Assembly: GCF_000969605.1 (NCBI RefSeq)
Contig: NZ_JZUE01000013.1
Location: 1-64,000, forward strand
DNA length: 64,000 nt
Reading direction: 5' to 3'
Origin: Aquincola tertiaricarbonis
Lineage (GTDB): Bacteria > Pseudomonadota > Gammaproteobacteria > Burkholderiales > Burkholderiaceae_C
Positions 33,473-41,590 of this stretch are shown here, one piece after another. A program made the position numbers and the translations under genes. How positions within the stretch are numbered: the first letter of the stretch is position 1; each line of letters starts with the position of its first letter. Below the pieces are notes generated by a model. That model did not search any database. It was not told where the DNA came from and worked only from the letters and a program-made list of their open reading frames with translations.

Positions 33473-33919
33473 TCACTGCCAGGAGCCGATGTCGGCGTTG
33501 TTGCCGTCACCGCCGGTCTGGCCGTCGGCGCCGTAGCTGAAGACGTCGATCTCCGACTTCACGCCCGGGTTGACGTACTGGTAGGGCCGGCCCCAGGGGT
33601 CGTTGGGCAGCTTGTCCAGATAGGGCTTCCAGTTGTTGGGGATGGTGCCCACGGTGGGCTTGCGCACCAGCGCTTCCAGGCCCTGCTCGGCGGTGGGAAA
33701 GCGCTGGTTGTCCAGCTTGTAAAGCTTGAGCGCCTGCATCAGGTTGTTGACGTCGGTGCGGGCTGCCGTCACGCGGGCGTCGTCGGCCCGGTCCAGCACG
33801 TTGGGGACGATCAAGGCGGCCAGCACGCCGATGATCACCAGCACGACCATCAGCTCGATCAGCGTGAAGCCGCGGCCGGCACGGCGGCGGTGGAGGTGGG
33901 AACGCAGGGTCGGGGGCAT
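33473..33919 (-). CDS. gspG: Type II secretion major pseudopilin GspG
   Basis: GspG forms the body of the pseudopilus. It has 148 residues, the prepilin site GRGFTLIELMVVLVIIGVLA with Glu5, and the family marks LYKLDNQRFPTAEQGLEALV, LPNDPWGRPYQYVNPG and, at the C terminus, the calcium-binding-loop region around SYGADGQTGGDG. It is the first gene of the leftward operon gspGHIJKLMNDEF. It is divergent from gspC with only 60 bases between the starts. An ATG at 33970 in frame would extend the leader and seems unlikely. Confidence 0.95.
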   Translation of the reverse strand: MPPTLRSHLHRRRAGRGFTLIELMVVLVIIGVLAALIVPNVLDRADDARVTAARTDVNNLMQALKLYKLDNQRFPTAEQGLEALVRKPTVGTIPNNWKPYLDKLPNDPWGRPYQYVNPGVKSEIDVFSYGADGQTGGDGNNADIGSWQ

Positions 33920-33979
33920 GACTTCCAAAGGGCCGGTGACGGCGCACGAGGCGAAAAACCGATCGATCATAATCGCCGC
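33920..33979. promoter_or_regulatory. Divergent gspG / gspC promoter region
   Basis: This gap of 60 bases must hold both promoters. CATAAT (33968-33973) on the plus strand and TATGAT on the minus strand (33971-33966) overlap and resemble -10 boxes. The plus-strand box ends only six bases before the gspC ATG, which would make the gspC message leaderless. No clear -35 boxes are seen. Confidence 0.35.
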
Positions 33980-34633
33980 ATGACGGCACGACTGTTGGCC
34001 TTTGCAATCTGGGCAGCCACCGCAGCCACCGCGGTGTTCTGGGGCATGCGGGTATTCGTGGCCACGCCGCAGGTGCCGGGCCATGCCCAGCCGGCCGACG
34101 GGGCTTCGTTGCCGCCGGCCGACCTGTCCCGCGTGCTCGGCCAGGAGCCGGTGATCGTGGAAGCCGCACCCCTTGCGCCCGAGGTGGCCAGCCGCTTCCA
34201 GCTGGTGGGCGTGGCCGCGCCGCGCAGCACCGACCGACCCGGCGGCGTGGCCTTGATCGCGGTCGACGGCAAGCCGGCCCGCGCCTACCGCGTGGGCACG
34301 GCCATCGAGGCCGGTATCGTGCTGCAGGCGGTGCACGCCCGCGGCGCCGTGCTGGGCCCGCGCGGCGAGCCGCCGCAGGTGCGGCTGGAACTGCCGCCGC
34401 TGCCGCCGCCCAACACCGGCACGCTGCCGGTGGAGGACTACGGCGCCACCACGCTGCCTTCGGTGCCGCAGCCGCCGGGCGGCATGCCCGCTGCCACCTT
34501 CCGTCCGCCGCCGATGACCGGCGCGCCGATGATGCCGGGCCAGCAGCCCTCGCGCATGCCCTTGCCGCAGCCGGTGCCCGCGCAGCCCATCCAGCCGGCG
34601 CAGGAAGCGCCCGAAGGGCAGCAGACGAACTGA
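33980..34633 (+). CDS. gspC: Type II secretion protein GspC without PDZ domain
   Basis: GspC links the inner-membrane platform to the secretin. The protein has 217 residues and one N-terminal membrane helix (about 4-24). A linker leads to the homology region (SRFQLVGVAAPR, GVALIAVDGKPARAYRVG, VLQAVHARGAVLG). In place of a PDZ domain the C-terminal 85 residues are rich in Pro, Met and Gln. The start ATG at 33980 fits the helix position. It is divergent from gspG and the only rightward gene of the cluster. Its short form is known from other betaproteobacteria. Confidence 0.88.
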   Translation: MTARLLAFAIWAATAATAVFWGMRVFVATPQVPGHAQPADGASLPPADLSRVLGQEPVIVEAAPLAPEVASRFQLVGVAAPRSTDRPGGVALIAVDGKPARAYRVGTAIEAGIVLQAVHARGAVLGPRGEPPQVRLELPPLPPPNTGTLPVEDYGATTLPSVPQPPGGMPAATFRPPPMTGAPMMPGQQPSRMPLPQPVPAQPIQPAQEAPEGQQTN

Positions 34634-34649
34634 GTCGGCCGCCTGGCGC

Positions 34650-35774
34650 TTACAGCGGGAGGTCCGGCGCGTCCAGCGGGCCGGGGCGGGTGGCGTCGTC
34701 GCCCGGCACGGTCAGCGGGCCTTCCGCAGTGACCATCACCTGCGGGCGGGAAGGACCCGGGTCCTCCCCTTCGGCCACCTCCGTCAGCAGGGCCGCGGCA
34801 GCACGCAGCAGCGGCCAGGCCACCGTGGCACCGGTGCCGTCGGTGCTTTCCATGCCCAGCTCCAGCAGCGCGGAGGCGCGGAACAGCGCCAGCGCCTGGT
34901 CCAGCCCCTGGTGCGAATGGCTGCGGCAGAACACGCAGTAGTCGGTCACCGGCGCGGCGATGCGCGAGGCGACCATCAGCGCCGCGCAGGCGGCCATGCC
35001 GTCCACCATCACCAGGTGGCGCTTGCTGGCCGAGACCAGCATCACGCCCACCATCATCGCGATCTCGAAGCCGCCGAAGGCGGCCAGCACCTCGACCGGG
35101 TCGCTCGTCTCGCGGTGGCGGCCCTGCGCGCCCTGCACAATGGCCATCAGGTGTGCCAGGTCGTCCTGGTTCATCTGCGGGCCTTCGATCAGCAGCTCGC
35201 GTATCGAGGAATCGCTCAGCCGCGACAGCACCAGCGCGGCACTCTCGTGGCTGCCCACGCCAATGCCGGCGCAGGCCACCAGGTTGCCTCGCAGCGCATC
35301 GCCGATCTCCATGCCCGCGCGGATGGCGGCATGCGCCTGCTCGGTGGTCATGGCCGGGCCGACCCGGGAATTGCGCGTGCCGTGCGCGATCTTGCGCATC
35401 AGCAGGCGGTCATGCGGCAACAGCGTCTCGGCCACGCCGCAGTCCACCACCGACAGCTCCATGCCCTGGATGCGTGCGAACACCGCCACCGGCAGCTGCG
35501 CGCTCAGCAGCTGCAGCACCTGCTCGCGCGTGCTGCGCAGGTGGGGATGGTGCAGGCCGTCCACCGCCAGGCCGTGGTCGGAGGCAAACAGCACCACCTG
35601 CGGATCGCGCAGCCGGGGCTTCAGCGTGTTCTGCATCAGCCCCAGCCGCACCGCCAGCGGCTCCAGCTCGCCGAGGCTGCCGGTGGTCTCGCTGCGCCGC
35701 AGCAGCTTGTCGCGCAGGGCACTTTCCAGCAGGGCACTGGAGGTGGGCGAGATCAGCGAGCGGTTGACGGGCAT
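34650..35774 (-). CDS. CobT-like nicotinate-nucleotide phosphoribosyltransferase homologue
   Basis: The fold is that of CobT, which moves the phosphoribosyl group of nicotinate mononucleotide to dimethylbenzimidazole in the B12 lower loop. Matching parts are TGSLGELEPLAVRLG, VVLFASDHGLAVDG, LAAFGGFEIAMMVGVML and MVDGMAACAALMVA. Two acidic residues important in Salmonella CobT are changed. The GEMGIGNT segment reads ACAGIGVG (Cys168), and the GEGTGA segment reads TDGTGA (Asp312). No other B12 gene is nearby; the neighbours are gspC (convergent) and ilvA. Length is 374 residues. It may accept another base or have another role. Confidence 0.75.
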   Translation of the reverse strand: MPVNRSLISPTSSALLESALRDKLLRRSETTGSLGELEPLAVRLGLMQNTLKPRLRDPQVVLFASDHGLAVDGLHHPHLRSTREQVLQLLSAQLPVAVFARIQGMELSVVDCGVAETLLPHDRLLMRKIAHGTRNSRVGPAMTTEQAHAAIRAGMEIGDALRGNLVACAGIGVGSHESAALVLSRLSDSSIRELLIEGPQMNQDDLAHLMAIVQGAQGRHRETSDPVEVLAAFGGFEIAMMVGVMLVSASKRHLVMVDGMAACAALMVASRIAAPVTDYCVFCRSHSHQGLDQALALFRASALLELGMESTDGTGATVAWPLLRAAAALLTEVAEGEDPGPSRPQVMVTAEGPLTVPGDDATRPGPLDAPDLPL

Positions 35775-35793
35775 GGACCCAGTTTAAGCACGC

Positions 35794-37353
35794 CTACCGC
35801 AGGAACATCCGGTACACCGGGTTGTCGGTTTCGTCGACGAAGGGGTAGCCCAGCCCATCGATGAATTCGCGCAGCGCCTTGCGGTCGGCCTTGGGCACCT
35901 GCAGGCCCACCAGGATGCGGCCGTAATCGGCGCCCTGGTTGCGGTAGTGGAACAAGCTGATGTTCCAGTTCGGGTGCATGGCCGCGAGGAAGCGCATCAG
36001 CGCCCCGGGCCGCTCGGGGAACACGAAGCGGTAGAGGTGCTCGTCGCGGGCCAGCTCGGTGCGGCCGCCCACCATGTGCCGCACGTGCTGCTTGGCCAGC
36101 TCGTCGTCGGTGAGGTCCAGCGTCTTGAAGCCCTGGCGCTCGAAGCTGCGCGCCAGCGTGGCGGCTTCTTCGCGCTTCTGGGTGGACACGCCGACGAACA
36201 CGTGCGCCGTCTCGGCGTCCGAGATGCGGTAGTTGAACTCGGTGACGCTGCGCGGGCCGATCAGCTCGCAGAAGCGCTTGAAGGAGCCGCGCGCTTCGGG
36301 AATGGTGACGGCGAACACCGCCTCGCGCTCCTCGCCCACTTCCGCGCGTTCGGCGACGAAGCGCAGGCGGTCGAAGTTCATGTTGGCGCCGCAGGTGATG
36401 GCCACGAAGGTCTTGCCCCTGGGCTTGTGCGTGTCCACGTACTGCTTGATGGCGGCCACGCCCATCGCGCCGGACGGCTCCAGGATGCTGCGGGTGTCCT
36501 GGAACACGTCCTTGATCGCGGCGCAGACGGCGTCGGTGTCCACCACGATGAAGTCGTCCACCAGCTCGCGCGCCAGGCGGAAGGTTTCCTCGCCCACCAG
36601 CTTGACCGCGGTGCCGTCGGCGAACAGGCCCACGTCGTTCAGCGCCACGCGCTTGCCGGCCTTGACGGAGCGCACCATGGCGTCGGAGTCGGTGGTCTGC
36701 ACGCCGATCACGCGGATTTCCGGCCGCACCGCCTTGATGTACGAGGCCACGCCCGAGATCAGCCCGCCGCCGCCGATGGCGACGAACACCGCGTCGATCG
36801 GCCCTTCGTGCTGGCGCAGGATCTCCATCGCGATCGTGCCCTGGCCGGCGATCACGTCCGGATCGTCGAACGGATGGACGAACGTGAGGCCGCGTTCGGC
36901 CTGCAGCTGCTTGGCGTGCTCGGCGGCGTCGGAGTAGCTGTCGCCGAACAGCACCACGTCGCCGCCCAGCGCCTTGACCGCGTCCACCTTTACACGGGGC
37001 GTGGTCACCGGCATCACGATCACGGCCTTGGCACCCAGCTTCCGGGCGCTCAGCGCCACGCCTTGCGCATGGTTGCCGGCCGAGGCGCAGATGACGCCGC
37101 GGCCCAGCTGCTCGGCCGACAGGTGCGCCATCTTGTTGTAGGCGCCTCGCAGCTTGAAGCTGAACACCGGCTGCTGGTCCTCGCGCTTGAGGAAGACCTG
37201 GTTGCCCAGCCGCTTGGACAGGCTGCGCGCGGCATCCAGCGGCGACTCGATCGCCACGTCGTACACACGCGCGGTGAGGATCTTGCGCAGGTAATCGGGG
37301 TGGGGGGAGGAGGTACTGCCGCGAGAGGGTCGCTGGGGGCGGGCGCCGGCCAT
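35794..37353 (-). CDS. ilvA: Biosynthetic threonine ammonia-lyase IlvA
   Basis: This enzyme deaminates threonine to 2-oxobutanoate, the first step of isoleucine synthesis, in the cytoplasm. The protein of 519 residues has the PLP lysine at about position 67 (FSFKLRGAYNK), the phosphate loop GGGGLISG, and ASAGNHAQGVALSA. Two C-terminal ACT-like regulatory domains (EREAVFAVTIPEARGSF and HLYRFVFPERPGALMRFL) bind isoleucine and valine. The start MAGARPQ at 37353 was chosen; an in-frame ATG at 37389 is possible. The preceding 276 bases contain an intrinsic terminator on the same strand just ahead of the gene, which suggests attenuation. Confidence 0.95.
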   Translation of the reverse strand: MAGARPQRPSRGSTSSPHPDYLRKILTARVYDVAIESPLDAARSLSKRLGNQVFLKREDQQPVFSFKLRGAYNKMAHLSAEQLGRGVICASAGNHAQGVALSARKLGAKAVIVMPVTTPRVKVDAVKALGGDVVLFGDSYSDAAEHAKQLQAERGLTFVHPFDDPDVIAGQGTIAMEILRQHEGPIDAVFVAIGGGGLISGVASYIKAVRPEIRVIGVQTTDSDAMVRSVKAGKRVALNDVGLFADGTAVKLVGEETFRLARELVDDFIVVDTDAVCAAIKDVFQDTRSILEPSGAMGVAAIKQYVDTHKPRGKTFVAITCGANMNFDRLRFVAERAEVGEEREAVFAVTIPEARGSFKRFCELIGPRSVTEFNYRISDAETAHVFVGVSTQKREEAATLARSFERQGFKTLDLTDDELAKQHVRHMVGGRTELARDEHLYRFVFPERPGALMRFLAAMHPNWNISLFHYRNQGADYGRILVGLQVPKADRKALREFIDGLGYPFVDETDNPVYRMFLR

Positions 37354-37371
37354 GGTGACGGTCGTCTTTCT

Positions 37372-37393
37372 TATGATGCGGCGCCGCATGATA
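37372..37393. repeat. Palindrome between the ilvA leader terminator and the start codon
   Basis: ATGCGGCGCCGCAT (37376-37389) is a perfect 14-base palindrome. It extends with one mismatched pair to TTATGATG...CATGATAA. It lies between the leader terminator and the ilvA start, so it may act as an operator or as a hairpin near the ribosome-binding site. Confidence 0.45.
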
Positions 37394-37427
37394 AAGAAAA
37401 AGGCCCCGAGGCTTGCGCCTCGGGGCC
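37392..37427 (-). terminator. Leader terminator (attenuator candidate) ahead of ilvA
   Basis: An 11-bp perfect stem (37402-37412 with 37417-37427) with a 4-base loop is followed on the reverse strand by TTTTTCTTTA. It ends 38 bases ahead of the ilvA start, and no other reverse-strand gene lies between it and coq7. An upstream hairpin (GGTTCAG...CTGAACC, 37466-37485) and a weaker CCACC...GGTGG pairing precede it. This layout fits transcription attenuation of ilvA. No clear leader peptide with a stop codon was found, so the sensing mechanism is open. Confidence 0.65.
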
Positions 37428-37629
37428 GAATCCACCAATGGAGGAGGTGGAGGAGACAACCGGTGGGTTCAGCAGTCACTGAACCGATGGAAGTCACTCT
37501 AGCAAAGGACTTGCTGCACTGCAATATGGCGGCGACGGAAAATTGCCGTTCCGGTCGGCGCGGCGTCGGTTCGCGTTGCAAAATCAACATCACATAGGCA
37601 CTAATGCACCGCCCAGGTGCAAAACAGCG

Positions 37630-38052
37630 ATGGAATGCACGATCAACTGGATGCCCTCGACGGGCATGGGCTTCGTGGCCGAGACGGGCAGCGGCCATCT
37701 GCTGACGATGGACGGCGCACCCGACGGCGGCGGCCGCAACCTGGCGCCGCGGCCGATGGAAACGCTGCTGGCCGGCGCCGGAGGCTGCACCGCGTATGAC
37801 GTCGTGCTGATCCTCAAGCGAGGCCGCCACGAGGTCACCGGCTGCGAGGTGAAGATGCAGGCCGAGCGCGCGCCGGCGGACCCCAAGGTGTTCACCCGCA
37901 TCCACCTGCACTTCAAGGTGAGCGGCCGCAACCTGCCGGAAGCCGCGGTGGCGCGCGCCATCGAGCTGTCGCACGAAAAGTACTGCTCGGCCACCATCAT
38001 GCTGGCCAAGACGGCGGAGATCACCACCGGCTTCGAGATCGTCGCGGCCTGA
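37630..38052 (+). CDS. OsmC-family peroxidase-like protein
   Basis: This 140-residue OsmC/Ohr-type protein belongs to a family that reduces organic hydroperoxides with a pair of cysteines. Cys53 (AGGCTAYDV) and Cys119 (HEKYCSAT) are at the expected places. The N-terminal stretch with PMETLLAGAGG is typical of the YhfA-like branch, whose role is less clear than that of OsmC or Ohr. The start ATG at 37630 (MECTINWMP) matches the family start. It is divergent from ilvA and convergent with coq7. Confidence 0.88.
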   Translation: MECTINWMPSTGMGFVAETGSGHLLTMDGAPDGGGRNLAPRPMETLLAGAGGCTAYDVVLILKRGRHEVTGCEVKMQAERAPADPKVFTRIHLHFKVSGRNLPEAAVARAIELSHEKYCSATIMLAKTAEITTGFEIVAA

Positions 38053-38075
38053 CCAGCCGCGAGGGCGCGCCGCTG

Positions 38076-38705
38076 CTAGATGCGGTGCGCGGTGAAGGTC
38101 ATCACCTTGCTGGCCGCCCGCATCAGCCCGGTGACGGCGCGCGGCAGCCTCTGGGCGCCGGCTTCCTCGGCATGCTGGGCATGGCGGGCCTCGTCGATCT
38201 TCATCTGCGCGACGATGGCGCGCGACCGTTCGTCGTGCGCCGGCAGCCGGTCGAGGTGGCCGTCCAGGTGCTGTTCGACCTGGCGTTCTGTCTCGGAGAG
38301 AAAGCCCAGGCTTACCGCGTCGCTGGCGCGGCCGGCCACCAGGCCGATCGCGAACGCGCCCGCATACCAGAGCGGATTGAGCAGGCTGGGCCGGTCGCCC
38401 AGCTCCTGCAGGCGCTGGCTGGTCCAGGCCAGGTGGTCGATCTCCTCACGCGCCGCGCGATTCATCGCCTCGCGCAGCGCCGGGTCTCGCGCGGTGAGGG
38501 CCTGCGCCTGGTAGAGCGCCTGCGCGCAGACCTCGCCCACGTGGTTGACGCGCATCAGCGCGCCGGACAACCGGCGCTCTTCCGGCGTGAGCTCGCGGCC
38601 CGCGGCCTCCGGCACGTCGGGCGCGGGGCGGGCGGCACGGGCGCCGCCCGACAGGGTGCGCAGCGCGGTGTCGGCGGCGTTCAGCAGGGCATCGGCTTGG
38701 ATCAT
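38076..38705 (-). CDS. coq7: Coq7-type demethoxyubiquinone hydroxylase
   Basis: This di-iron membrane-associated hydroxylase makes the last ring hydroxylation in ubiquinone synthesis and replaces UbiF in many betaproteobacteria. The protein of 209 residues has the iron ligands in [14 protein letters not shown] (Glu58), REEIDHLAW (Glu88, His91) and the C-terminal EARHAQHA. The central hydrophobic stretch AFAIGLVAG is also typical. I chose the ATG at 38705 ([12 protein letters not shown]), which aligns with the family start; ATG 38720 is possible. It is convergent with the OsmC gene. Confidence 0.92.
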   Translation of the reverse strand: MIQADALLNAADTALRTLSGGARAARPAPDVPEAAGRELTPEERRLSGALMRVNHVGEVCAQALYQAQALTARDPALREAMNRAAREEIDHLAWTSQRLQELGDRPSLLNPLWYAGAFAIGLVAGRASDAVSLGFLSETERQVEQHLDGHLDRLPAHDERSRAIVAQMKIDEARHAQHAEEAGAQRLPRAVTGLMRAASKVMTFTAHRI

Positions 38706-38942
38706 GATGGGGCCAAGCATAGCGAAACCGGGTGTTGCAGCCGCCGCGCCCGCCGTCGACGGCCGTTGCGCGCAGCCAACACAAGCCGGCTTTCCGTGGT
38801 CAATTCTTTGCATCGCACCGGGTGGTCTGGTGCAATCCGCCCAGCTTCCGCAAAGGAGGTTGGCCTGCGCGGCAGTCTTGATTCACGTGATCGGGCAGAA
38901 GTCGTGAGCGGGACCTCTTGTTCAACTTAGGAGATCGATGCA

Positions 38943-39974
38943 ATGAAAAAATCTCTGTTCGCTCTGGCCGTTCTTGGCGCCTTCTCGGGCATGGCCGCTG
39001 CGCAATCGTCCGTCACGCTGTTCGGTATCGTTGACGCCAACGTCCGCTGGACCGACAACAACGGCACCAAGCTGACCGAACTGGGCAACAGCGGCCTGGC
39101 TTCGAGCCGCCTGGGCTTCCGTGGCGTCGAGGACCTCGGCGGTGGCCTGAAGGCCGGCTTCTGGCTGGAATCGGCCGTCAACAACGACGACGGCACCAGC
39201 AACGCCACCCGCTTCTGGCATCGTCGTTCGACCATCAGCCTGATGGGCGGCTTCGGTGAAGTGCGTCTGGGCCGCGACCTGGTCCCGACCTTCACGGGCT
39301 ACGCCGACTTCGATCCGTTCGGCACCAACGGCGTCGCTGACGTCGGCCGTCTGCACACCAACCTGGCTTCGCTGCCCGCCGCTTCGCGTCCGGCTGTCGA
39401 CACCCTGGTGCGTGCCGACAACATGGTCAGCTACTTCCTGCCCAGCACGCTGGGTGGCTTCTACGGCCAAGTGTCCGTCGCCGCTGGCGAAGGCACCGTC
39501 GGCAAGAAGTACATCGGTGGCCGTCTGGGCTACTCGGCTGGTCCCCTGAACGTCGGCGGCTTCTACGGCCAGACCGAATCGACCGGCGACGAAGACTTCA
39601 AGACCGGCGGCATCGCTGCCATGTACGACTTCGGCGCCTTCAAGCTGAACGGCATCGTGTCGGAAAACAAGTTCCTGTCGGCCAAGGAGCGTCACTTCAC
39701 GTTCGGGGGCTCGGTGCCCGTGGGCGCTGGCCTGATCCGCGCTTCCTACACCAAGGTGCAGGGCCGTGGCTCGATCGACGGCAGCGACGCCGACCAGTTC
39801 GCGCTGGGCTATGTGCACAACCTGTCCAAGCGGACCGCCGTGTACACCACCGTGGCCATCATCAAGAACGATGGCAACGCGACCTACAGCGTCGGCGGCC
39901 GCAACACGGCCCTGGTGCGTGGCGGCGAAGACGACTCGAAGGGTTTCGAGCTGGGTGTTCGTCACTCGTTCTGA
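38943..39974 (+). CDS. General porin (Gram-negative porin family, Burkholderiales type)
   Basis: This outer-membrane trimeric porin has 343 residues. A 21-residue signal peptide (MKKSLFALAVLGAFSGMAAA) is followed by SSVTLFGIVDANVRW, the standard first strand. The PEFGG-like loop of Neisseria/Bordetella porins appears as GGFGEVRLGRDLVPTF, and the C terminus ends GFELGVRHSF with the terminal Phe that signals Bam insertion. AGGAG lies 12 bases upstream. Codon use is strongly biased to C-ending and GGC/CGT codons, as expected of an abundant protein. It has its own terminator. Confidence 0.95.
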   Translation: MKKSLFALAVLGAFSGMAAAQSSVTLFGIVDANVRWTDNNGTKLTELGNSGLASSRLGFRGVEDLGGGLKAGFWLESAVNNDDGTSNATRFWHRRSTISLMGGFGEVRLGRDLVPTFTGYADFDPFGTNGVADVGRLHTNLASLPAASRPAVDTLVRADNMVSYFLPSTLGGFYGQVSVAAGEGTVGKKYIGGRLGYSAGPLNVGGFYGQTESTGDEDFKTGGIAAMYDFGAFKLNGIVSENKFLSAKERHFTFGGSVPVGAGLIRASYTKVQGRGSIDGSDADQFALGYVHNLSKRTAVYTTVAIIKNDGNATYSVGGRNTALVRGGEDDSKGFELGVRHSF

Positions 39975-40009
39975 TGGACCGGCTGCCGACAGGCAGCTTG
40001 TTCTCAGTC

Positions 40010-40035
40010 AAAAAGCCGCCTTCGGGCGGCTTTTT
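40010..40035 (+). terminator. Rho-independent terminator after the first porin
   Basis: AAAAAGCCGCC-TTCG-GGCGGCTTTTT is a perfect stem with a stable TTCG loop and T-run, 36 bases after the porin stop. Confidence 0.93.
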
Positions 40036-40185
40036 CGTTTCCGGGTAACGCAGGTGACAGGGTTGATAGGGGTTTTTTCCTGTGCAAGGCCTGCAACAGA
40101 CCGACGCGCCTGATTCACGTGCTGGCAATAATGGCCCACGCTGAGTGACAGACAGGCGAATCCATTCGCTGCACGGAGACCATAA

Positions 40186-41445
40186 ATGAAGCAAACGATT
40201 CTTGCGGCCGCCGCCGCTGCGACGATGCTGGCCTTTCCGGCGCATGCACAGTCCACGGTGGAAATCTACGGCACGCTGGACATGGCGGTGGATACCACCG
40301 ACCGCACCACCGGTGTGTCCTCCGTGCTGCCCAGCCGGGTGGGGCGGCAGGAGCGCCTGGCGCCCAGCATGGCATCGATCAGCGCGCTGGGCTTCCGCGG
40401 CACCGAGGACCTGGGCGGTGGCCTGAAGGCCGCCTTCGTGCTGGAAATGCAGCCGACGCCGGACACCGGCACCCTGGGCAACGACGGCCGCGCCTGGGGC
40501 CGCCAGGCCTATGTGTCGCTCACCACGCCTTACGGCGAGATCCGCCTGGGCCGCCAATATGCGCCGTTCTTCTACGCCAAGGCGTTCTCCACCACCGAGC
40601 GGCTGGCCGGCACCGACCTGTTCACCGGCCTGCTCACCATCAACCAGCTGCAGGTGCGGCAGGACAACCAGGTGAGCTACTGGGCACGGGTGGGCCAGTT
40701 CACCGCCAGCGTGGCCGCATCGCCGAATGCCGGCGTGAGCCGCTCCGGCGTCACCGGCGCCGCACGCGGCGTCACCAACGGTGGCGCCCAGATCCTGGGT
40801 GGCCAGTCGGCAGGTGCCGAGGGCGCCGGCCGCACCTGGGGTGCGTTCGTCAACTGGGCGCAGAGCCCGCTGCCGGGCGGCCCGGGCGCCAGCGTCTCGG
40901 CGGCCTACCACACCAACCGCTTCAACGTGCCGCTGTTCCTCGGCGCCACGCCGCTGGCGGTGCTGGACGACTATCGCAGCTACGTGGTGTCGGGCCGCTA
41001 CATCTCCACGACCGGCTGGGCGGTGGCCGCCGCCTACGGCGAGGGTTCCTACGACGTGAAGTCGACGCCCATCGCCGCCCTGCGCGACGGCATGGACATC
41101 CGTTCGTTCGCCGTCGGTGCCCGCTACCTGATGGGCAACTGGCAGGTGGGCGCGATGTACGGCGTGCAGCAGTTCAAGAACTTCACCGAAGGCAAGGACA
41201 CCGCCTTCGTGCTGGGTGCCGACTACATGCTGAGCAAGCGCACCATGCTGTACACCCGCCTGGGCTGGCTGAAGGACGACGAGGGCAATTCCATCCTGGT
41301 GGGCCCGGGCGCCCGCCTGAACGGTGGCCCCGAGCCCTTCCTGGTGGCCACCGGCCTGCGTGAGGTGCCGGTGTGGAACGGCGTCGGCGTGAACTCTGGC
41401 GGCAAGTCCAACACCATCGGCATCGGCATCCGTCACACCTTCTGA
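40186..41445 (+). CDS. Second general porin
   Basis: This is a second Gram-negative porin, 419 residues long and only distantly related to the first. It has a signal peptide (MKQTILAAAAAATMLAFPAHA) and then STVEIYGTLDMAVD, the constriction-loop segment TPYGEIRLGRQYAPFF, and the terminal strand GIGIRHTF with the closing Phe. Longer extracellular loops explain the extra length (for example around residues 170-215, rich in Gly and Ala). It has its own 210-base upstream gap and downstream terminator, so it is probably transcribed alone. Confidence 0.93.
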   Translation: MKQTILAAAAAATMLAFPAHAQSTVEIYGTLDMAVDTTDRTTGVSSVLPSRVGRQERLAPSMASISALGFRGTEDLGGGLKAAFVLEMQPTPDTGTLGNDGRAWGRQAYVSLTTPYGEIRLGRQYAPFFYAKAFSTTERLAGTDLFTGLLTINQLQVRQDNQVSYWARVGQFTASVAASPNAGVSRSGVTGAARGVTNGGAQILGGQSAGAEGAGRTWGAFVNWAQSPLPGGPGASVSAAYHTNRFNVPLFLGATPLAVLDDYRSYVVSGRYISTTGWAVAAAYGEGSYDVKSTPIAALRDGMDIRSFAVGARYLMGNWQVGAMYGVQQFKNFTEGKDTAFVLGADYMLSKRTMLYTRLGWLKDDEGNSILVGPGARLNGGPEPFLVATGLREVPVWNGVGVNSGGKSNTIGIGIRHTF

Positions 41446-41477
41446 TCTTCTCGGCGGCCTGTCCGCCGAATCCAAGC

Positions 41478-41507
41478 GATACCGGCCCCGTGCCGGTATC
41501 TTCGTTT
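41478..41507 (+). terminator. Probable terminator after the second porin
   Basis: GATACCGGC (41478-41486) pairs with GCCGGTATC (41492-41500), followed by TTCGTTT. The T-run is interrupted, so strength is uncertain. Confidence 0.7.
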
Positions 41508-41537
41508 CAGGCATTCGGACTTACCCGCCTTGGCGGG

Positions 41538-41553
41538 CGGCACGCATTTTGCG
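41538..41553 (+). promoter_or_regulatory. Sigma-54 (-24/-12) promoter of the peptide ABC operon
   Basis: CGGCACGCATTTTGCG contains GGCACG-N4-TTGC, an exact match to the core of the sigma-54 consensus with GG-N10-GC spacing. Transcription would start near 41564, 27 bases ahead of the GTG start at 41591. The site lies in a short gap directly after the porin terminator. Confidence 0.75.
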
Positions 41554-41590
41554 GATGATCCGGGCTCTTTACTTTCCAGGAGTGCCCAAG

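Noticed and set aside
38838-38870. GCACC...GGTGC hairpin ahead of the first porin as a riboswitch
   Set aside because: A single short stem with no conserved riboswitch core; it may fall in the promoter region by chance.
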